Positions 16,413-27,461 of a stretch of DNA of 55,465 nucleotides are shown here, one piece after another. The notes below the pieces were generated by a model that ran no database searches, was not told the origin of the DNA, and worked only from the letters and a program-made list of their open reading frames with translations. The translations under genes were made by a program, and so were the position numbers. Where the stretch lies: the NCBI GenBank assembly GCA_026196225.1, contig JAPHRD010000059.1:1-55465 (forward strand), given 5' to 3'. The DNA comes from Motiliproteus sp. (GTDB taxonomy: Bacteria; Pseudomonadota; Gammaproteobacteria; Pseudomonadales; Balneatricaceae). Each line of letters opens with the position of its first letter. The stretch's first letter is position 1.

Positions 16413-16664
16413 TAAGGGTACTCCTGAGCATGATTCTTTCGTTATATTTTCCCGCTGCCATAGACTACCTGCAGCGATACCCTCATTTCAGGCTGGCTAC
16501 ATTAACCCGCTCCTAACATAAAACAAAATTAATATTATTGATGGGAACTATAAACAATAACTTATGAACGAATCAAAAACCCGCTAGCTAGTTGTTTTTT
16601 ATCACTTTTACCCAATTTTCTAAAGCGGATTAACAACAAGTTAAACCCCAAAAGAGGTCTCAGT

Positions 16665-17477
16665 CTAGTCCTTTTGGATAACTTCCGACACCGGTGACAT
16701 TTGATCACGCCCCGCCTGCTGAAGCGGTTTTCGCACCAACGGGAACACTAACCGCCGCCGCCAATTCATGGCGATCGGCGTCATGGCCAGCGTCTCTTTG
16801 GTGGCCAGGGTGATATGGAAACCCCCATGCTTGTTAAAGGACCGACTGCCCCAGCGCTCCAGCCACTCCATCCTCTGCATGGTCCGTTGCCGGTAAAAGG
16901 GTGGCCGATAAAAACCGGACTCGATCCGTTCCTGCTTAAATTCCAACAGCGTCAGCCAATCGTGGAGTCGGCGCTGGCGAATAAACTGACCGCACCAGGG
17001 CACCTGGTCCTTCTTTCGTGACAACGCCCGATAGACACCCCATAAGCTGGCCGGATTGAAACTGACGTCAATCAACCTACCGCCAGGACGTAATACTCGA
17101 GCAGCTTCTCGCAACACCTGATGGGGGCTTTCAGTAAAATCCAGGGCGTGATGAAGAATGACAGCATCGATGCAGTCGCTGGCAAAAGGCAATTCAGCCG
17201 CCGCCCCTACCACAGAATTTTCACCTAATCCCAACCCCATGGCTGGGACCATCTGAAATTTATGGCTAGCGGGTGCATGTTCGTAGAGGGGCTGATCAGG
17301 CAGAAAGCCCACTTGCAGCAGGTGGTAACCAAAAATAGAGCGGATAATGCGTTCCATCGCCTCATGCTCTGCAGCAAGCAGCCGACGGCCCAGATCAGAG
17401 GCAAACCACTCCCTGATCTCATTCATTAAGATCGGTGTTGGTGACAGTGTCGATTTCGACTCCGGTTGCTGCTCCAT
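16665..17477 (-). CDS. class I SAM-dependent methyltransferase (YafS-like)
   Basis: The 270-residue protein has a Rossmann-type methyltransferase fold. The acidic/post-II region DAVILHHALDFTESPHQVL and then REAARVLRPGGRLIDVSFNP is clear (about 110-145). The glycine-rich motif I is degenerate (LLQVGFLPDQPL, about 54-65), as seen in the YafS group. The gene is divergent from gloB, matching the yafS-gloB neighbourhood in enterobacteria. Substrate is unknown. The C-terminal third is basic and could bind membrane or RNA, which is speculation. Confidence 0.82.
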   Translation of the reverse strand: MEQQPESKSTLSPTPILMNEIREWFASDLGRRLLAAEHEAMERIIRSIFGYHLLQVGFLPDQPLYEHAPASHKFQMVPAMGLGLGENSVVGAAAELPFASDCIDAVILHHALDFTESPHQVLREAARVLRPGGRLIDVSFNPASLWGVYRALSRKKDQVPWCGQFIRQRRLHDWLTLLEFKQERIESGFYRPPFYRQRTMQRMEWLERWGSRSFNKHGGFHITLATKETLAMTPIAMNWRRRLVFPLVRKPLQQAGRDQMSPVSEVIQKD

Positions 17478-17617
17478 CTAGTGCGCGTCTCCAGTAGTGT
17501 CGAACTTCCTTAAGCAACTTATTATAGGGTACCCTGAACAACATGAAAGCCGAAAAGGGTCTACCCAAGACAAATATAATCGGCACGAATACTGATTCAG
17601 AACCCAGGATAATCAAG

Positions 17618-18391
17618 ATGTTCCAGATCACACCGATACCTGCTTTTGACGACAACTATATTTGGATGCTGCAAAAGCCCGGCAGCCACGATGTCGTCGT
17701 TGTTGATCCCGGTGATGCGACCCCGGTATTAGCCAAGCTAAAGCAGGATCAGCTGCAACTTCAAGGGATCCTGATTACCCATCACCACGCCGATCACACC
17801 GGCGGTGCTGACCAGCTAGCAAAGCAGTTTGACGTCCCTGTGTACGGTCCGGCCAATTCTCCCTATAAAGGTATCAGCCAGTCACTGGTCGATGGCGATA
17901 GCTGTGAAGTATTGGGGCAATCGCTTTCGGTACGCACCGTCCCCGGTCACACTCTGGACCACATCAGCTATTTTATTGATGGCGAACAACCGCAACTGCT
18001 TTGCGGAGATACCCTGTTTCTCGCCGGCTGCGGTCGTTTGTTCGAAGGAAGCCCACAGCAGATGCTGAAAGCCATGAACTATTTCAGCCAACTGCCTGAT
18101 AATACCCAAGTGTTCTGCACCCACGAATACTCATTGGCCAATCTGGCTTTTGCTGAGGCGGTTGAGCCGGAAAATGCAGAGATCCAACAAACCATCAGCA
18201 ATTGCCAGACGCTTCGAAAGCAACAAAAACCTACGCTGCCAAGTTCGATAGCCCAGGAGCGCTTAATCAATCCATTCCTACGAACCCAGCAAGCTTCGGT
18301 GAGAGACGCCGCTCGCAAATACCAAGGTGCTGATTTAAAAGACGAAGAGGCCATCTTCGCGGCGATTAGAGAGTGGAAAAATAACTTCTGA
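17618..18391 (+). CDS. gloB: hydroxyacylglutathione hydrolase (glyoxalase II)
   Basis: Hydrolyses S-lactoylglutathione to lactate and glutathione in methylglyoxal detoxification. The 257-residue metallo-beta-lactamase fold has the binuclear metal motif THHHADHTGG near residue 54, a histidine in VPGHTLDHI, the bridging aspartate in LCGDTLFLAGCGRLFEG, and a histidine in CTHEYSLANL. The C-terminal LINPFLR segment belongs to the substrate-binding helical domain. The start at 18-residue-distance from the first FDDNY is the ATG at 17618, behind AGGAT. A longer in-frame extension to 17543 has no ribosome site and does not resemble the family. Confidence 0.95.
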   Translation: MFQITPIPAFDDNYIWMLQKPGSHDVVVVDPGDATPVLAKLKQDQLQLQGILITHHHADHTGGADQLAKQFDVPVYGPANSPYKGISQSLVDGDSCEVLGQSLSVRTVPGHTLDHISYFIDGEQPQLLCGDTLFLAGCGRLFEGSPQQMLKAMNYFSQLPDNTQVFCTHEYSLANLAFAEAVEPENAEIQQTISNCQTLRKQQKPTLPSSIAQERLINPFLRTQQASVRDAARKYQGADLKDEEAIFAAIREWKNNF

Positions 18392-18443
18392 TTTGGCGCT
18401 AAAAGCCCAACCTTTGATTTAGCTCCTTGACCCTCTTTTAGCC

Positions 18444-18480
18444 TCCCCCTAGAATCGTTGCAATTTTATGACTAGGGGGA
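18444..18480. repeat. inverted repeat ahead of mltD
   Basis: TCCCCCTAG (18444-18452) and CTAGGGGGA (18472-18480) form a perfect 9-bp stem around a 19-base AT-rich loop, 33 bases before the mltD start. It has no T-run, so it is more likely an operator or leader structure than a terminator. Confidence 0.4.
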
Positions 18481-18513
18481 CGTCCAGCTGTATCGGGCGT
18501 ATTGGGGAGCAAG

Positions 18514-20256
18514 GTGAAAAAATTCCATTCCGTTTGGGGCGTTATTGCGTCCTTTGGTCTGATATCAGGCTGCCAATCCATCAAGTCAGGACCCGAACAG
18601 GCAGCTGTTAACCCACCTTCGAATCTAACTTCCGAGCCACGTTTGATGGCGGCTGTCGCCACCGAACTCGACGTTTCCACTGTTGCTGTCAGCAGCGAAA
18701 CAATGACCGATGCAGAAACAGCCTTGGCCATTTCACCGTTTTCACCAAATCCCCCATCGGTTGATACTGAGAGCGCTATCGCTGGTAAGCAAAACCGTTC
18801 ATATTTACCACAGGGTTCAAAGAATCAGCAAGCTGCAGCTCCCGCTCAGGATCTATGGCAGATCACCCGAGATAATTTTGCCCTCGATCTGGACAGTAAA
18901 GATCCTCGCGTCGCCGCCCAGTTAAAGTGGTATGCCAAGCACCCCCGCTACATCAATCGGGTAGTGGATCGCGCCGGACGCTACTATCACTACGTACTGC
19001 ATGAAGTGATCAACCAAGGCGTTCCTGCCGAAATAGCACTGTTACCCATCGTCGAAAGTGCCTACGATCCCTTCGCTTATTCACACGGTCGGGCAGCGGG
19101 TCCTTGGCAATTTATCCCTGGCACTGCTAAACATTTTGGTCTTAAGAAAAGTTGGTGGTACGACGGTCGTCGCGATATTCAGGCATCCACACAGGCCGCC
19201 ATCACCTATTTAAAGCAGCTGAATACGCGCTTTGACGGAGACTGGTTACTCGCTCTGGCTGCGTATAACGCTGGCGGTGGCAACGTAAATAAGGCTATTC
19301 GAAAGAACCGCAAGCGCAACTTGCCAATCGATTTCTATTCCCTGCAGCTGCCCAAAGAAACCAGCGCTTACGTCCCCAAATTGATTGCTCTGGCAAAGAT
19401 CTTCAAAGAGCCGGCCAAATATGGTGTCACTCTTAAGCCCATTGACAACAAACCCTACTTTACCGCTGTTGATATCGGCTCTCAGATCGATCTAGCCCAA
19501 GCCGCAGAACTGGCAGATATCTCAATCGATGAGCTGTATTTGCTAAACCCCGGTTTCAATCAATGGGCTACTGACCCTGAAGGCCCCCACCAATTACTAG
19601 TGCCTGTCGAGAAAGCGGAGTCTTTTAATACTGCACTAGCAAAACTTCCCAAGGCACAACGTGTTACCTGGAAACGCTATAAGATTATGCCCGGTGACAG
19701 TCTGATCAGTATCGCCAAACGCCACAAGACTACTGTCAGCACCCTGCGTACTGCCAACAGCATTCGAGGCAATAATATACGTGCTGGTCAGGTGATGCTG
19801 ATCCCAACGGCTTCCAGTCCTGCGGGTGCCTACGCCCTTAGCAGCGGTCAACGCCAGGTCAAGAAATCCCAACGCATCGCCCTGCGCTCGGGTAAATCAA
19901 AAGTACAGTACAAGGTTCGCAGCGGCGACAGTTTCTGGACTATCGCTCGCAAATACGGCGTCGGAGTTCGACAGCTGGCCAGCTGGAATCAAATGGCTCC
20001 CGGTGACCCACTGCGTGTTGGCAAAAAACTAACCATCTGGCAAAAAACCGCCTCCACCCTGGCTAAAAGCAGCAGTCCCAATGTGGTTCGCAAAGTGGGC
20101 TACCGGGTACGCAACGGCGACTCCCTATCCCGCATTGCCAGCCGGTTTAAAGTTAGGGTGAAAGATATAAAACGCTGGAATACCCTGGGTAAATCTAAAT
20201 ACCTGCAACCGGGCCAACAGCTGACCCTGTACGTGGATGTTACTAGGGCACGTTAA
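18514..20256 (+). CDS. mltD: membrane-bound lytic murein transglycosylase D
   Basis: A peptidoglycan-cleaving lipoprotein of 580 residues that forms 1,6-anhydromuropeptides. The GTG at 18514 is taken as start because GGGGAG lies just upstream and it gives a lipoprotein signal (MKKFHSVWG... with lipobox LISGC). The SLT catalytic domain spans about 105-250, with the active-site glutamate in ALLPIVESAYDP and the motifs RAAGPWQFIPGTAK and LALAAYNAGGGNV. Three LysM domains follow (about 390-435, 460-505, 525-570; each starts Y-x-(V/I)-x-x-GDSL/F). Three LysMs is within the family range. It follows gloB, as in many gammaproteobacteria. Confidence 0.95.
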   Translation: MKKFHSVWGVIASFGLISGCQSIKSGPEQAAVNPPSNLTSEPRLMAAVATELDVSTVAVSSETMTDAETALAISPFSPNPPSVDTESAIAGKQNRSYLPQGSKNQQAAAPAQDLWQITRDNFALDLDSKDPRVAAQLKWYAKHPRYINRVVDRAGRYYHYVLHEVINQGVPAEIALLPIVESAYDPFAYSHGRAAGPWQFIPGTAKHFGLKKSWWYDGRRDIQASTQAAITYLKQLNTRFDGDWLLALAAYNAGGGNVNKAIRKNRKRNLPIDFYSLQLPKETSAYVPKLIALAKIFKEPAKYGVTLKPIDNKPYFTAVDIGSQIDLAQAAELADISIDELYLLNPGFNQWATDPEGPHQLLVPVEKAESFNTALAKLPKAQRVTWKRYKIMPGDSLISIAKRHKTTVSTLRTANSIRGNNIRAGQVMLIPTASSPAGAYALSSGQRQVKKSQRIALRSGKSKVQYKVRSGDSFWTIARKYGVGVRQLASWNQMAPGDPLRVGKKLTIWQKTASTLAKSSSPNVVRKVGYRVRNGDSLSRIASRFKVRVKDIKRWNTLGKSKYLQPGQQLTLYVDVTRAR

Positions 20257-20383
20257 AACGCGGAAACCTATTCGGCATTCAGTAGTCACAAGGAAATCTT
20301 CCTAACCGCGAGCTAATTAGCCTTTGCGGTTGGGCAAATTACTGTTATATAAATGGTAAATTTCCGTGCCAGGGATACAATTT

Positions 20384-22240
20384 ATGTCGGTACAGCATCC
20401 GATCCGCCAGCTACTGTTACTGCTCGTATTGCTCGCAACATCGCTTACCAGCTCGGCATCGGTCCAGGTCAGCCATGGTATAGCCATGCACGGCGACCTT
20501 AAATACGGTCCGGACTTTACCCACTTCGAGTATGCCAACCCGGATGCCCCCAAGGGTGGCAAGGTGCGACTGAGCGCTATTGGCACCGCCTTCGACAATC
20601 TCAACCCCTTTATCCTCAAGGGCAACGCAGCGGCTGCATCAGACAGTCCATACGAATCTCTGACCACTCGCTCCAACGATGAAGCCTTTTCAGAATATGG
20701 TTTGATTGCCGAGTCCGTTGAAATGCCCAATGACCGTTCCTGGGTGATTTTCAATATCCGCCCCGAAGCCCGCTGGCATGATGGAAAACCGATTACCGCC
20801 GACGACGTAGTATTCTCGCTGGATACCCTCAAGGAGAAAGGCCATCCCCGTTTCCGCTTCTACTACGCGGGCGTGGAGAAAGCAGAAAAGCTGGGGGAGA
20901 GACGAGTCAAATTTTTCTTTGGAGGCCCTGAAAACCGCGAACTGCCGCTGATTGTCGGACAGTTACCCATCCTGCCCAAACACTACTGGCAAGATCGGGA
21001 CTTCAGTAAAACCACCTTGGAGCCCCCTCTTGGAAGCGGTGCCTACAAGATCAGCAAGTTCGAACCTGGACGTTTTATTACTTATGAGCGGGTAAAAGAT
21101 CACTGGGCCAAAGATCTGCCCATTAACAAAGGCCAACACAATTTCGACGAGATCCGTTACGACTACTACCGTGATGCTACCGTCGCCCTGGAAGCTTTTA
21201 AGGCCGGAGAATACGATTGGCGCTACGAGAATGTGTCCAAGTTCTGGGCCACCGGTTACGACCCATCGCTAGTAGACGACGGCCTAATGATCAAGGAAGA
21301 GGTTGGCAACGAGCGCCCAACCGGCATGCAAGCCTTTATCTACAATCTCCGCCGACCACTGTTCCAAGATCCCAGAGTACGCCAGGCACTGGCTTACGCC
21401 TTTGATTTCGAGTGGACCAACAAAAACCTTTTCTACGGACAGTACAGTCGTACCAAGAGTTACTTCTCCAATTCCGAACTAGCCTCGACCGATCTTCCCC
21501 AGGGTAAAGAGCTGAAGATTCTTGAACCCTATCGCGGCCGCATTCCCGAAGAGGTTTTTACCCAACCCTATCTACCCCCAACCACCGAGGGTAATGGCAA
21601 GATCCGCTCTAATCTGAAGCAAGCCTTTGTACTGCTAAAACAGGCGGGCTGGAAAATCGCCAAGAAAGGGCCGAACAAAGGGAAACTGGTAAACGCCCAA
21701 GGTGAACTGTTCCAGTTTGAAATCCTCCTTAACTCACCAGTTTGGGAACGAATCGTCCTTCCCTACGTAAAAAACCTTAAACGCTTGGGTATTCAAGCCA
21801 AGGTTCGCAGCGTCGATAGCGCCCAGTATCAGGAACGCAATGAAACCTTCGACTTCGATATGGTTGTCGATGTGTTTGGTCAATCACTATCACCTGGCAA
21901 TGAACAGTTAGATTACTGGTCCTCAGACGCGGCCAAACGCACCGGATCGCGCAATACCGCAGGCATAAGCGATGAAGTGATCGATGAGCTGGTTAATCGT
22001 GTTATCACAGCCACCGATCGGGAAAGCCTGGTGATTGCCACCCGTGCCTTGGACCGAGTGCTGTTGTGGAACCATTATGTGATCCCTCACTGGCATATCC
22101 GCAATTTCCGTTTGATCTACTGGAACAAGTTCTCCAAACCAGCCATCACGCCCAAGTATGATATTGGCTTCGAAAGCTGGTGGCTCGATAGCGACAAAGA
22201 GGCCGCTCTGAGAATGAAACAAGGTAAGGACGCGAACTAG
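20384..22240 (+). CDS. yejA: extracellular solute-binding protein of the Yej peptide importer
   Basis: The 618-residue periplasmic SBP_bac_5 protein delivers peptides, and in E. coli microcin C, to YejBEF. It has a signal peptide ([20 protein letters not shown], cleavage near residue 27) and starts its mature part with [18 protein letters not shown]. The typical [19 protein letters not shown] is at about 130-150. The ATG at 20384 is preferred to an upstream in-frame GTG because AGGGA is well placed. The stop codon overlaps the GTG start of yejB by one base, so the genes are translationally linked. Confidence 0.94.
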   Translation: MSVQHPIRQLLLLLVLLATSLTSSASVQVSHGIAMHGDLKYGPDFTHFEYANPDAPKGGKVRLSAIGTAFDNLNPFILKGNAAAASDSPYESLTTRSNDEAFSEYGLIAESVEMPNDRSWVIFNIRPEARWHDGKPITADDVVFSLDTLKEKGHPRFRFYYAGVEKAEKLGERRVKFFFGGPENRELPLIVGQLPILPKHYWQDRDFSKTTLEPPLGSGAYKISKFEPGRFITYERVKDHWAKDLPINKGQHNFDEIRYDYYRDATVALEAFKAGEYDWRYENVSKFWATGYDPSLVDDGLMIKEEVGNERPTGMQAFIYNLRRPLFQDPRVRQALAYAFDFEWTNKNLFYGQYSRTKSYFSNSELASTDLPQGKELKILEPYRGRIPEEVFTQPYLPPTTEGNGKIRSNLKQAFVLLKQAGWKIAKKGPNKGKLVNAQGELFQFEILLNSPVWERIVLPYVKNLKRLGIQAKVRSVDSAQYQERNETFDFDMVVDVFGQSLSPGNEQLDYWSSDAAKRTGSRNTAGISDEVIDELVNRVITATDRESLVIATRALDRVLLWNHYVIPHWHIRNFRLIYWNKFSKPAITPKYDIGFESWWLDSDKEAALRMKQGKDAN

Positions 22241-23352
22241 TGCTTGCCTATATTGTTCGTCGACTGCTGTTTATTATCCCCACCCTGCTGGGGATCATGC
22301 TGATCAACTTTGCCGTGGTTCAGGTCGCCCCCGGCGGCCCAGTCGAACGTATGCTGGCTGAAATAAAAGGCACCAGCGTTGATGCGACCGCCCGTATCAG
22401 CGGCACCGGTGGCGGTGATGTGGTCAGTGACCAGCTCAATCAAGGCAACCTACCGACCACCGCTGGCAGTAGTAAGTATCGAGGTGCCCAAGGTGTCCCT
22501 CCAGAACTGATCGCAGATCTTGAACAGCAATTTGGCTTCGATAAACCCGCCCACGAACAGTTTTTGCACATGCTGGGCAACTTCATCACCTTTGATTTCG
22601 GCACCAGTTTCTATCGCGATGACAAAGTGATCGACCTGGTGATCGAAAAGATGCCGGTGTCGATCTCGCTCGGGGTATGGACCACCCTGCTGGTGTACCT
22701 GATCTCAATCCCTCTGGGGATTCGCAAGGCGGTCAAGGACGGTTCCAACTTTGATATCTGGTCCTCTGGTGTCGTTATCGTTGGCAACGCAATTCCCAGC
22801 TTCCTATTCGCTATTTTACTGATCATTGTCTTTGCCGGTGGTCGCTACCTGGATTGGTTCCCACTCCGCGGACTGGTGTCCGACAACTGGTCTGAATTGA
22901 GCACCTGGGGACAGATCAAAGACTATCTCTGGCACATCGCGCTGCCAGTGCTGTCCATGGTGATCGGCGGATTTGCCAGCCTCACCATGTTAACCAAAAA
23001 CAGCTTTTTGGAAGAGATCAACAAGCAGTACGTACTCACCGCTCGCTCCAAAGGTTTGGCCGAACATCGGGTGCTCTACGGACACATTTTCCGTAACGCC
23101 ATGCTGATCGTCATCGCAGGCTTCCCCGCAGCTTTCATCGGCATGTTATTTACCGGCGCCCTACTGACAGAAATCATATTCTCTCTCGATGGCCTAGGCC
23201 TACTCGGCTACGAAGCGATCGTTAACCGAGACTACCCTGTATTCTTTGCCACCCTCTACTTCTTTACCCTACTAGGGCTGCTGATGAATCTGCTGGGAGA
23301 CATCATGTATCACGTGGTCGATCCACGCATCGATTTCGAGGCCCGGATGTAA
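22240..23352 (+). CDS. yejB: peptide ABC transporter permease YejB
   Basis: The 370-residue inner-membrane permease begins [23 protein letters not shown], the usual DppB-type N-terminal helix, and carries an insertion of ~80 periplasmic residues after it (about 35-110), a YejB trait. The EAA loop, which contacts the ATPase, is near [19 protein letters not shown] (about 265-285). The start is GTG overlapping the yejA stop. The end is one base from the yejE start. Confidence 0.94.
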   Translation: MLAYIVRRLLFIIPTLLGIMLINFAVVQVAPGGPVERMLAEIKGTSVDATARISGTGGGDVVSDQLNQGNLPTTAGSSKYRGAQGVPPELIADLEQQFGFDKPAHEQFLHMLGNFITFDFGTSFYRDDKVIDLVIEKMPVSISLGVWTTLLVYLISIPLGIRKAVKDGSNFDIWSSGVVIVGNAIPSFLFAILLIIVFAGGRYLDWFPLRGLVSDNWSELSTWGQIKDYLWHIALPVLSMVIGGFASLTMLTKNSFLEEINKQYVLTARSKGLAEHRVLYGHIFRNAMLIVIAGFPAAFIGMLFTGALLTEIIFSLDGLGLLGYEAIVNRDYPVFFATLYFFTLLGLLMNLLGDIMYHVVDPRIDFEARM

Positions 23353-23353
23353 G

Positions 23354-24415
23354 ATGAGCAATCTGGCCCCTCAATCTATTCCAAACAAACAACGTCTTAA
23401 CCCCATTACCGCGCGACGGCTGGAAAATTTCAAAGCCAATCGCCGCGGTTACTGGTCACTGTGGCTGTTCATGGTGCTGTTTTTAATGTCGCTGTTTGCC
23501 GAACTGATCGCCAACGACAAACCGCTGCTGGTGTCCTATGAAAACCAGCTCTACACCCCCTTTCTGACGGAGTACGCAGAAACGGAGTTCGGTGGCTTTT
23601 TGGAAACCGAAGCCGACTACCGCGACCCGGAAGTAGCTGAATTGATCAACGAAAGTGGTTGGATGATCTGGCCGCTGATCCGCTATCGCTACGATTCCAT
23701 CAATTATCAGCTGCCAACCCCTGCACCTTCGCCGCCCTCTACCGAGAACTGGCTGGGCACCGATGACCAGGGCCGCGATGTAGTGGCTCGACTGATCTAT
23801 GGATTCCGCATCTCCGTCCTGTTTGGACTGATTCTGACCCTGACCAGCTCTGTTATCGGCGTTGCCGCCGGTGCAGTGCAAGGCTATTTCGGCGGCTGGA
23901 CCGATCTGCTGTTCCAGCGTTTTATCGAGATATGGTCGGGACTACCCACGCTGTTTTTGCTGATCATCCTGGCCAGTATTATCGAACCCAATTTCTGGTG
24001 GCTACTGGGACTGATGCTGCTGTTCAGCTGGATGGGACTGGTGGGCGTGGTGCGAGCCGAGTTTCTGCGGGCCCGTAACCTGGAATTTGTCCGCGCAGCC
24101 AAAGCTCTTGGGGTGTCTGACAGCAAGATTATGGTTAAACATATTCTGCCCAACGCCATGGTCGCTACTATCACTTTTCTACCTTTTATTCTTAACGGAT
24201 CGATCACCGTATTAACGGCGCTTGATTTTCTTGGCTTCGGCCTGCCACCAGGCTCACCCTCACTGGGAGAGCTGTTGAATCAGGGCAAGAATAACCTTCA
24301 TGCGCCCTGGCTGGGACTCTCTGCCTTTTTTGTTCTGGCCATCATGCTATCGCTGCTGATATTTATTGGCGAAGCGGTACGCGATGCCTTTGATCCAAGG
24401 AAGAACCTGCAATGA
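23354..24415 (+). CDS. yejE: peptide ABC transporter permease YejE
   Basis: The 353-residue DppC-type permease partners with YejB. It has an N-terminal helix (about 32-52: GYWSLWLFMVLFLMSLFAEL), a long periplasmic loop, the LGTDDQGRDVVARLIYGFRIS signature (about 133-153), five more helices and the EAA motif in RAAKALGVSDSKIMVKHILPN (about 243-263). Its stop overlaps the ATG of yejF by four bases (ATGA), a standard translational coupling. Confidence 0.95.
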   Translation: MSNLAPQSIPNKQRLNPITARRLENFKANRRGYWSLWLFMVLFLMSLFAELIANDKPLLVSYENQLYTPFLTEYAETEFGGFLETEADYRDPEVAELINESGWMIWPLIRYRYDSINYQLPTPAPSPPSTENWLGTDDQGRDVVARLIYGFRISVLFGLILTLTSSVIGVAAGAVQGYFGGWTDLLFQRFIEIWSGLPTLFLLIILASIIEPNFWWLLGLMLLFSWMGLVGVVRAEFLRARNLEFVRAAKALGVSDSKIMVKHILPNAMVATITFLPFILNGSITVLTALDFLGFGLPPGSPSLGELLNQGKNNLHAPWLGLSAFFVLAIMLSLLIFIGEAVRDAFDPRKNLQ

Positions 24416-26016
24416 CCGCCTTGTTAGAAGTAAACGATCTGCATGTCTGCTTTGGCCAGAACCAACACCAGGTTAAGGCGGTTCGGGGCGTCTCCTTTAG
24501 CATCGATAAGGGTGAAACACTGGCGCTGGTGGGCGAGTCAGGATCGGGCAAGTCCGTCAGCGCACTGTCGGTAATGCGTCTGCTGCCCTACCCCAAAGCT
24601 CATCATCCCGCAGGTTCTATTCGTTTTAAGGGGGAGGAACTGATCGATGCACCTGAAAATCGCATGCGTGAGATTCGTGGCGATCGAATTGCCGTTATCT
24701 TTCAGGAGCCACTCACCAGCCTCAACCCGCTGCATTCCGTTGAACAACAGATCTCCGAAGTATTGCTGGTCCACAAACTAATGACACCTAGGCAAGCCAG
24801 AGAGCGGGTGATCGAACTACTTAATCTGGTGGGACTGGAAGCCGCCTGCTCGCCAGAGCGCTTGGCTGCCCTGCCCCATGAGTTCTCCGGCGGCCAACAA
24901 CAGCGAATCATGATCGCTATGGCCCTGGCCAATGAACCGGATCTACTGATCGCTGACGAACCCACCACTGCATTGGATGTTACTGTACAGGCGCAGATTC
25001 TGGATCTGCTTCAGGAGCTGCAACAAAAACTGGATATGGGGCTGCTGCTGATCACCCACGACCTCAATATTGTTCGCCACATGGCAGATCGAGTCTGCGT
25101 GATGACCGAGGGCAAGATCGTTGAAGCGGGCAACAGCCAGGAAATATTCAACGCCCCTCAGCACCCTTACACCCAAAAGCTACTCAATGCCGAACCCCAA
25201 GGTTGCCCAGAGCCTTGCGACGGTAGCGCTGTTGAAGTGCTGAGCAGCACCGAACTCAAAGTCTGGTACCCCATTAAGAAAGGAGTGCTGAAACGGACCG
25301 TGGATCACGTTAAAGCGGTCGATGGCATCAGCCTTAAAGTCCGCCACGGCAGAACTCTCGGTGTGGTGGGTGAATCCGGCTCCGGCAAATCCACCCTCGG
25401 GCGGGCACTGATCCGCCTGGAGCACAGTCAGGGTCAGATCCTGTTCGATCAACAAGCGATCGAGAACCTGAACCGCAAGCAGATGCGTCCACTGAGACGT
25501 GAGATCCAGATGGTGTTCCAGGATCCTTACGGCAGTCTCAGCCCCCGCCTATCCATCGGCCAAATTATCGAAGAAGGCCTGCTAGTCCACGGACTGGGCG
25601 GCGATCTCCAGCAGCGGCGAGAACTGATCGGCAAGGCACTGCTGGAAGTCGGGCTGGAACCTGAGATGCAGGATCGCTACCCCCACGAGTTTTCTGGTGG
25701 CCAACGCCAACGTATAGCCATCGCCCGAGCCTTGGTTTTAAAACCCAAGCTGATCATCCTCGACGAGCCCACCTCAGCCCTGGATCGCACGGTGCAATCG
25801 CAGATTATCGAACTGTTAAGGGATCTTCAGGATCGCTACCAGATCAGCTATCTATTTATTAGCCACGACTTGGCCGTAGTGCGTGCCCTCAGCCACGAGC
25901 TGCTGGTGATGAAGTCTGGTCAGGTCGTCGAACAGGGGCCTGCACATCAGCTTTTCAGTAACCCTCAACATCCCTATACGCAACAGCTACTGGCCGCAGC
26001 TTTTATGGAACAGTGA
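24412..26016 (+). CDS. yejF: fused dual ATP-binding subunit of the Yej importer
   Basis: The 534-residue protein carries two complete ABC ATPase domains. Each has Walker A (GESGSGKS, near residues 42 and 322), a signature motif ([16 protein letters not shown]) and Walker B ([24 protein letters not shown]). The second half also has the peptide-transporter C-terminal extension ([11 protein letters not shown]). Together with YejA, B and E it forms a full importer. No terminator is obvious in the 270-bp gap to serC; that gap appears to contain only regulatory sequence. Confidence 0.95.
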   Translation: MTALLEVNDLHVCFGQNQHQVKAVRGVSFSIDKGETLALVGESGSGKSVSALSVMRLLPYPKAHHPAGSIRFKGEELIDAPENRMREIRGDRIAVIFQEPLTSLNPLHSVEQQISEVLLVHKLMTPRQARERVIELLNLVGLEAACSPERLAALPHEFSGGQQQRIMIAMALANEPDLLIADEPTTALDVTVQAQILDLLQELQQKLDMGLLLITHDLNIVRHMADRVCVMTEGKIVEAGNSQEIFNAPQHPYTQKLLNAEPQGCPEPCDGSAVEVLSSTELKVWYPIKKGVLKRTVDHVKAVDGISLKVRHGRTLGVVGESGSGKSTLGRALIRLEHSQGQILFDQQAIENLNRKQMRPLRREIQMVFQDPYGSLSPRLSIGQIIEEGLLVHGLGGDLQQRRELIGKALLEVGLEPEMQDRYPHEFSGGQRQRIAIARALVLKPKLIILDEPTSALDRTVQSQIIELLRDLQDRYQISYLFISHDLAVVRALSHELLVMKSGQVVEQGPAHQLFSNPQHPYTQQLLAAAFMEQ

Positions 26017-26289
26017 CATTACCGAATCCAACAAACCAGGGAGCGGCTTGATCCGTCGGCATCGATATCAATTTCCAGTAACAGCCAATATCCATTATCG
26101 GAAACCTTATCCACTAAGAATCAACTCGATTTTCTGGAGCTCGTGAATTTTATTGATATTTCGCAACAGCTTCGAAACACTTTTGAGACATTTTTAGTTT
26201 TCTGGTAACGTTCCCGGTCTCTCTTTTTAACCCGGTCCCGATAGCCTTTTACGGGGCTCAATTTCAGACTGTAAACCGAGGAAGCATCC

Positions 26290-27411
26290 GTGGTAGCTCG
26301 TCCATCCATAAAACCGCAAAATCCTAATTTTTCATCTGGTCCGTGCAGCAAGCGTCCTGGTTATTCGGTTGCTGAACTTGACGTCTCCACCCTAGGTCGC
26401 TCTCACCGTTCCAGCCAAGGCAAAGCGGCATTGAAGAAGACCATCGACGACACCGCCGAACTTCTGGGTTTGCCAGAAGGTTACCGCGTAGGTATCGTGC
26501 CGGCTTCCGACACCGGTGCTGTTGAAATGGCATTATGGAGCCTGCTAGGCGCACGCCCCGTGGATGTGTGCTCCTGGGAATCATTCGGTTCCGGTTGGCA
26601 TTCAGACATCACGAAACAATTGAAGCTGGAGGCCAATCACCTTCAGGCAGACTACGGCCAGCTGCCTGATCTGTCCAAAGCCAATCCTGATCACGATATC
26701 GTCTTCACCTGGAACGGCACCACGTCTGGCGTAAAGGTCAACAACGGCGACTGGATCGCCGATGACCGTCAAGGCCTGACCATCTGCGATGCCACTTCCG
26801 CGGTATTTGCCATGGAGATGCCTTGGGAGAAACTAGATGTAGTTACTTTCAGCTGGCAGAAAGTATTGGGTGGCGAAGGCGCCCACGGCGTTCTGATCCT
26901 CAGCCCTCGTGCCGTTGAGCGCTTGGAAAGCTACACCCCGGCTTGGCCACTACCCAAGATCTTCCGTCTGACTAAGGGCGGCAAGCTGATCGAAGGTATC
27001 TTCAAGGGTGCCACCATCAACACCCCTTCCATGCTCTGTGTGGCTGACTACCAAGATGCCCTGAACTGGATCCGCGAGATCGGTGGCGTATCGAAAGCGA
27101 TCGAAATCAGCAAAAACAACCTTAAAGCGGTAGAGAACTTTGTTGCCGAGCGCGACTGGATTCAGTTCCTGGCCGCAGACGCCGAAGTCCGCTCCAACAC
27201 CAGCGTCTGCCTGACTCTGGACTTAGCTGAAGATCAGGTTAAAGCACTGGTTAAGCTGCTGGACCAAGAAGGCGTCGCCTACGACATCGGCGCATACCGT
27301 GATGCACCTGCCGGCCTGCGCCTGTGGTGTGGCGCTACCGTGAACACTGCTGACGTTGAAGCCCTGCTGCCATGGTTGGAATGGGGTTACCAACAGGTTA
27401 AGAACGGCTAA
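26290..27411 (+). CDS. serC: phosphoserine aminotransferase, alternative (SerC_2) type
   Basis: This PLP enzyme of serine biosynthesis converts 3-phosphohydroxypyruvate and glutamate to phosphoserine. The 373-residue sequence belongs to the alphaproteobacterial/archaeal-like branch ([13 protein letters not shown] start, LGRSHRS), not the enterobacterial SerC. The PLP lysine is in [15 protein letters not shown] (near 198), with the partner aspartate in [13 protein letters not shown]. The GTG start is supported by GAGGA seven bases upstream. It is followed after 50 bp by a dehydrogenase that makes its substrate. Related transaminases of this fold act on other keto acids, but the pairing supports serine synthesis. 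Confidence 0.88.
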   Translation: MVARPSIKPQNPNFSSGPCSKRPGYSVAELDVSTLGRSHRSSQGKAALKKTIDDTAELLGLPEGYRVGIVPASDTGAVEMALWSLLGARPVDVCSWESFGSGWHSDITKQLKLEANHLQADYGQLPDLSKANPDHDIVFTWNGTTSGVKVNNGDWIADDRQGLTICDATSAVFAMEMPWEKLDVVTFSWQKVLGGEGAHGVLILSPRAVERLESYTPAWPLPKIFRLTKGGKLIEGIFKGATINTPSMLCVADYQDALNWIREIGGVSKAIEISKNNLKAVENFVAERDWIQFLAADAEVRSNTSVCLTLDLAEDQVKALVKLLDQEGVAYDIGAYRDAPAGLRLWCGATVNTADVEALLPWLEWGYQQVKNG

Positions 27412-27461
27412 TCGAAACGACATTCAAGTGCCGCAAAACGCGGTCAGATCGGAATATAACC

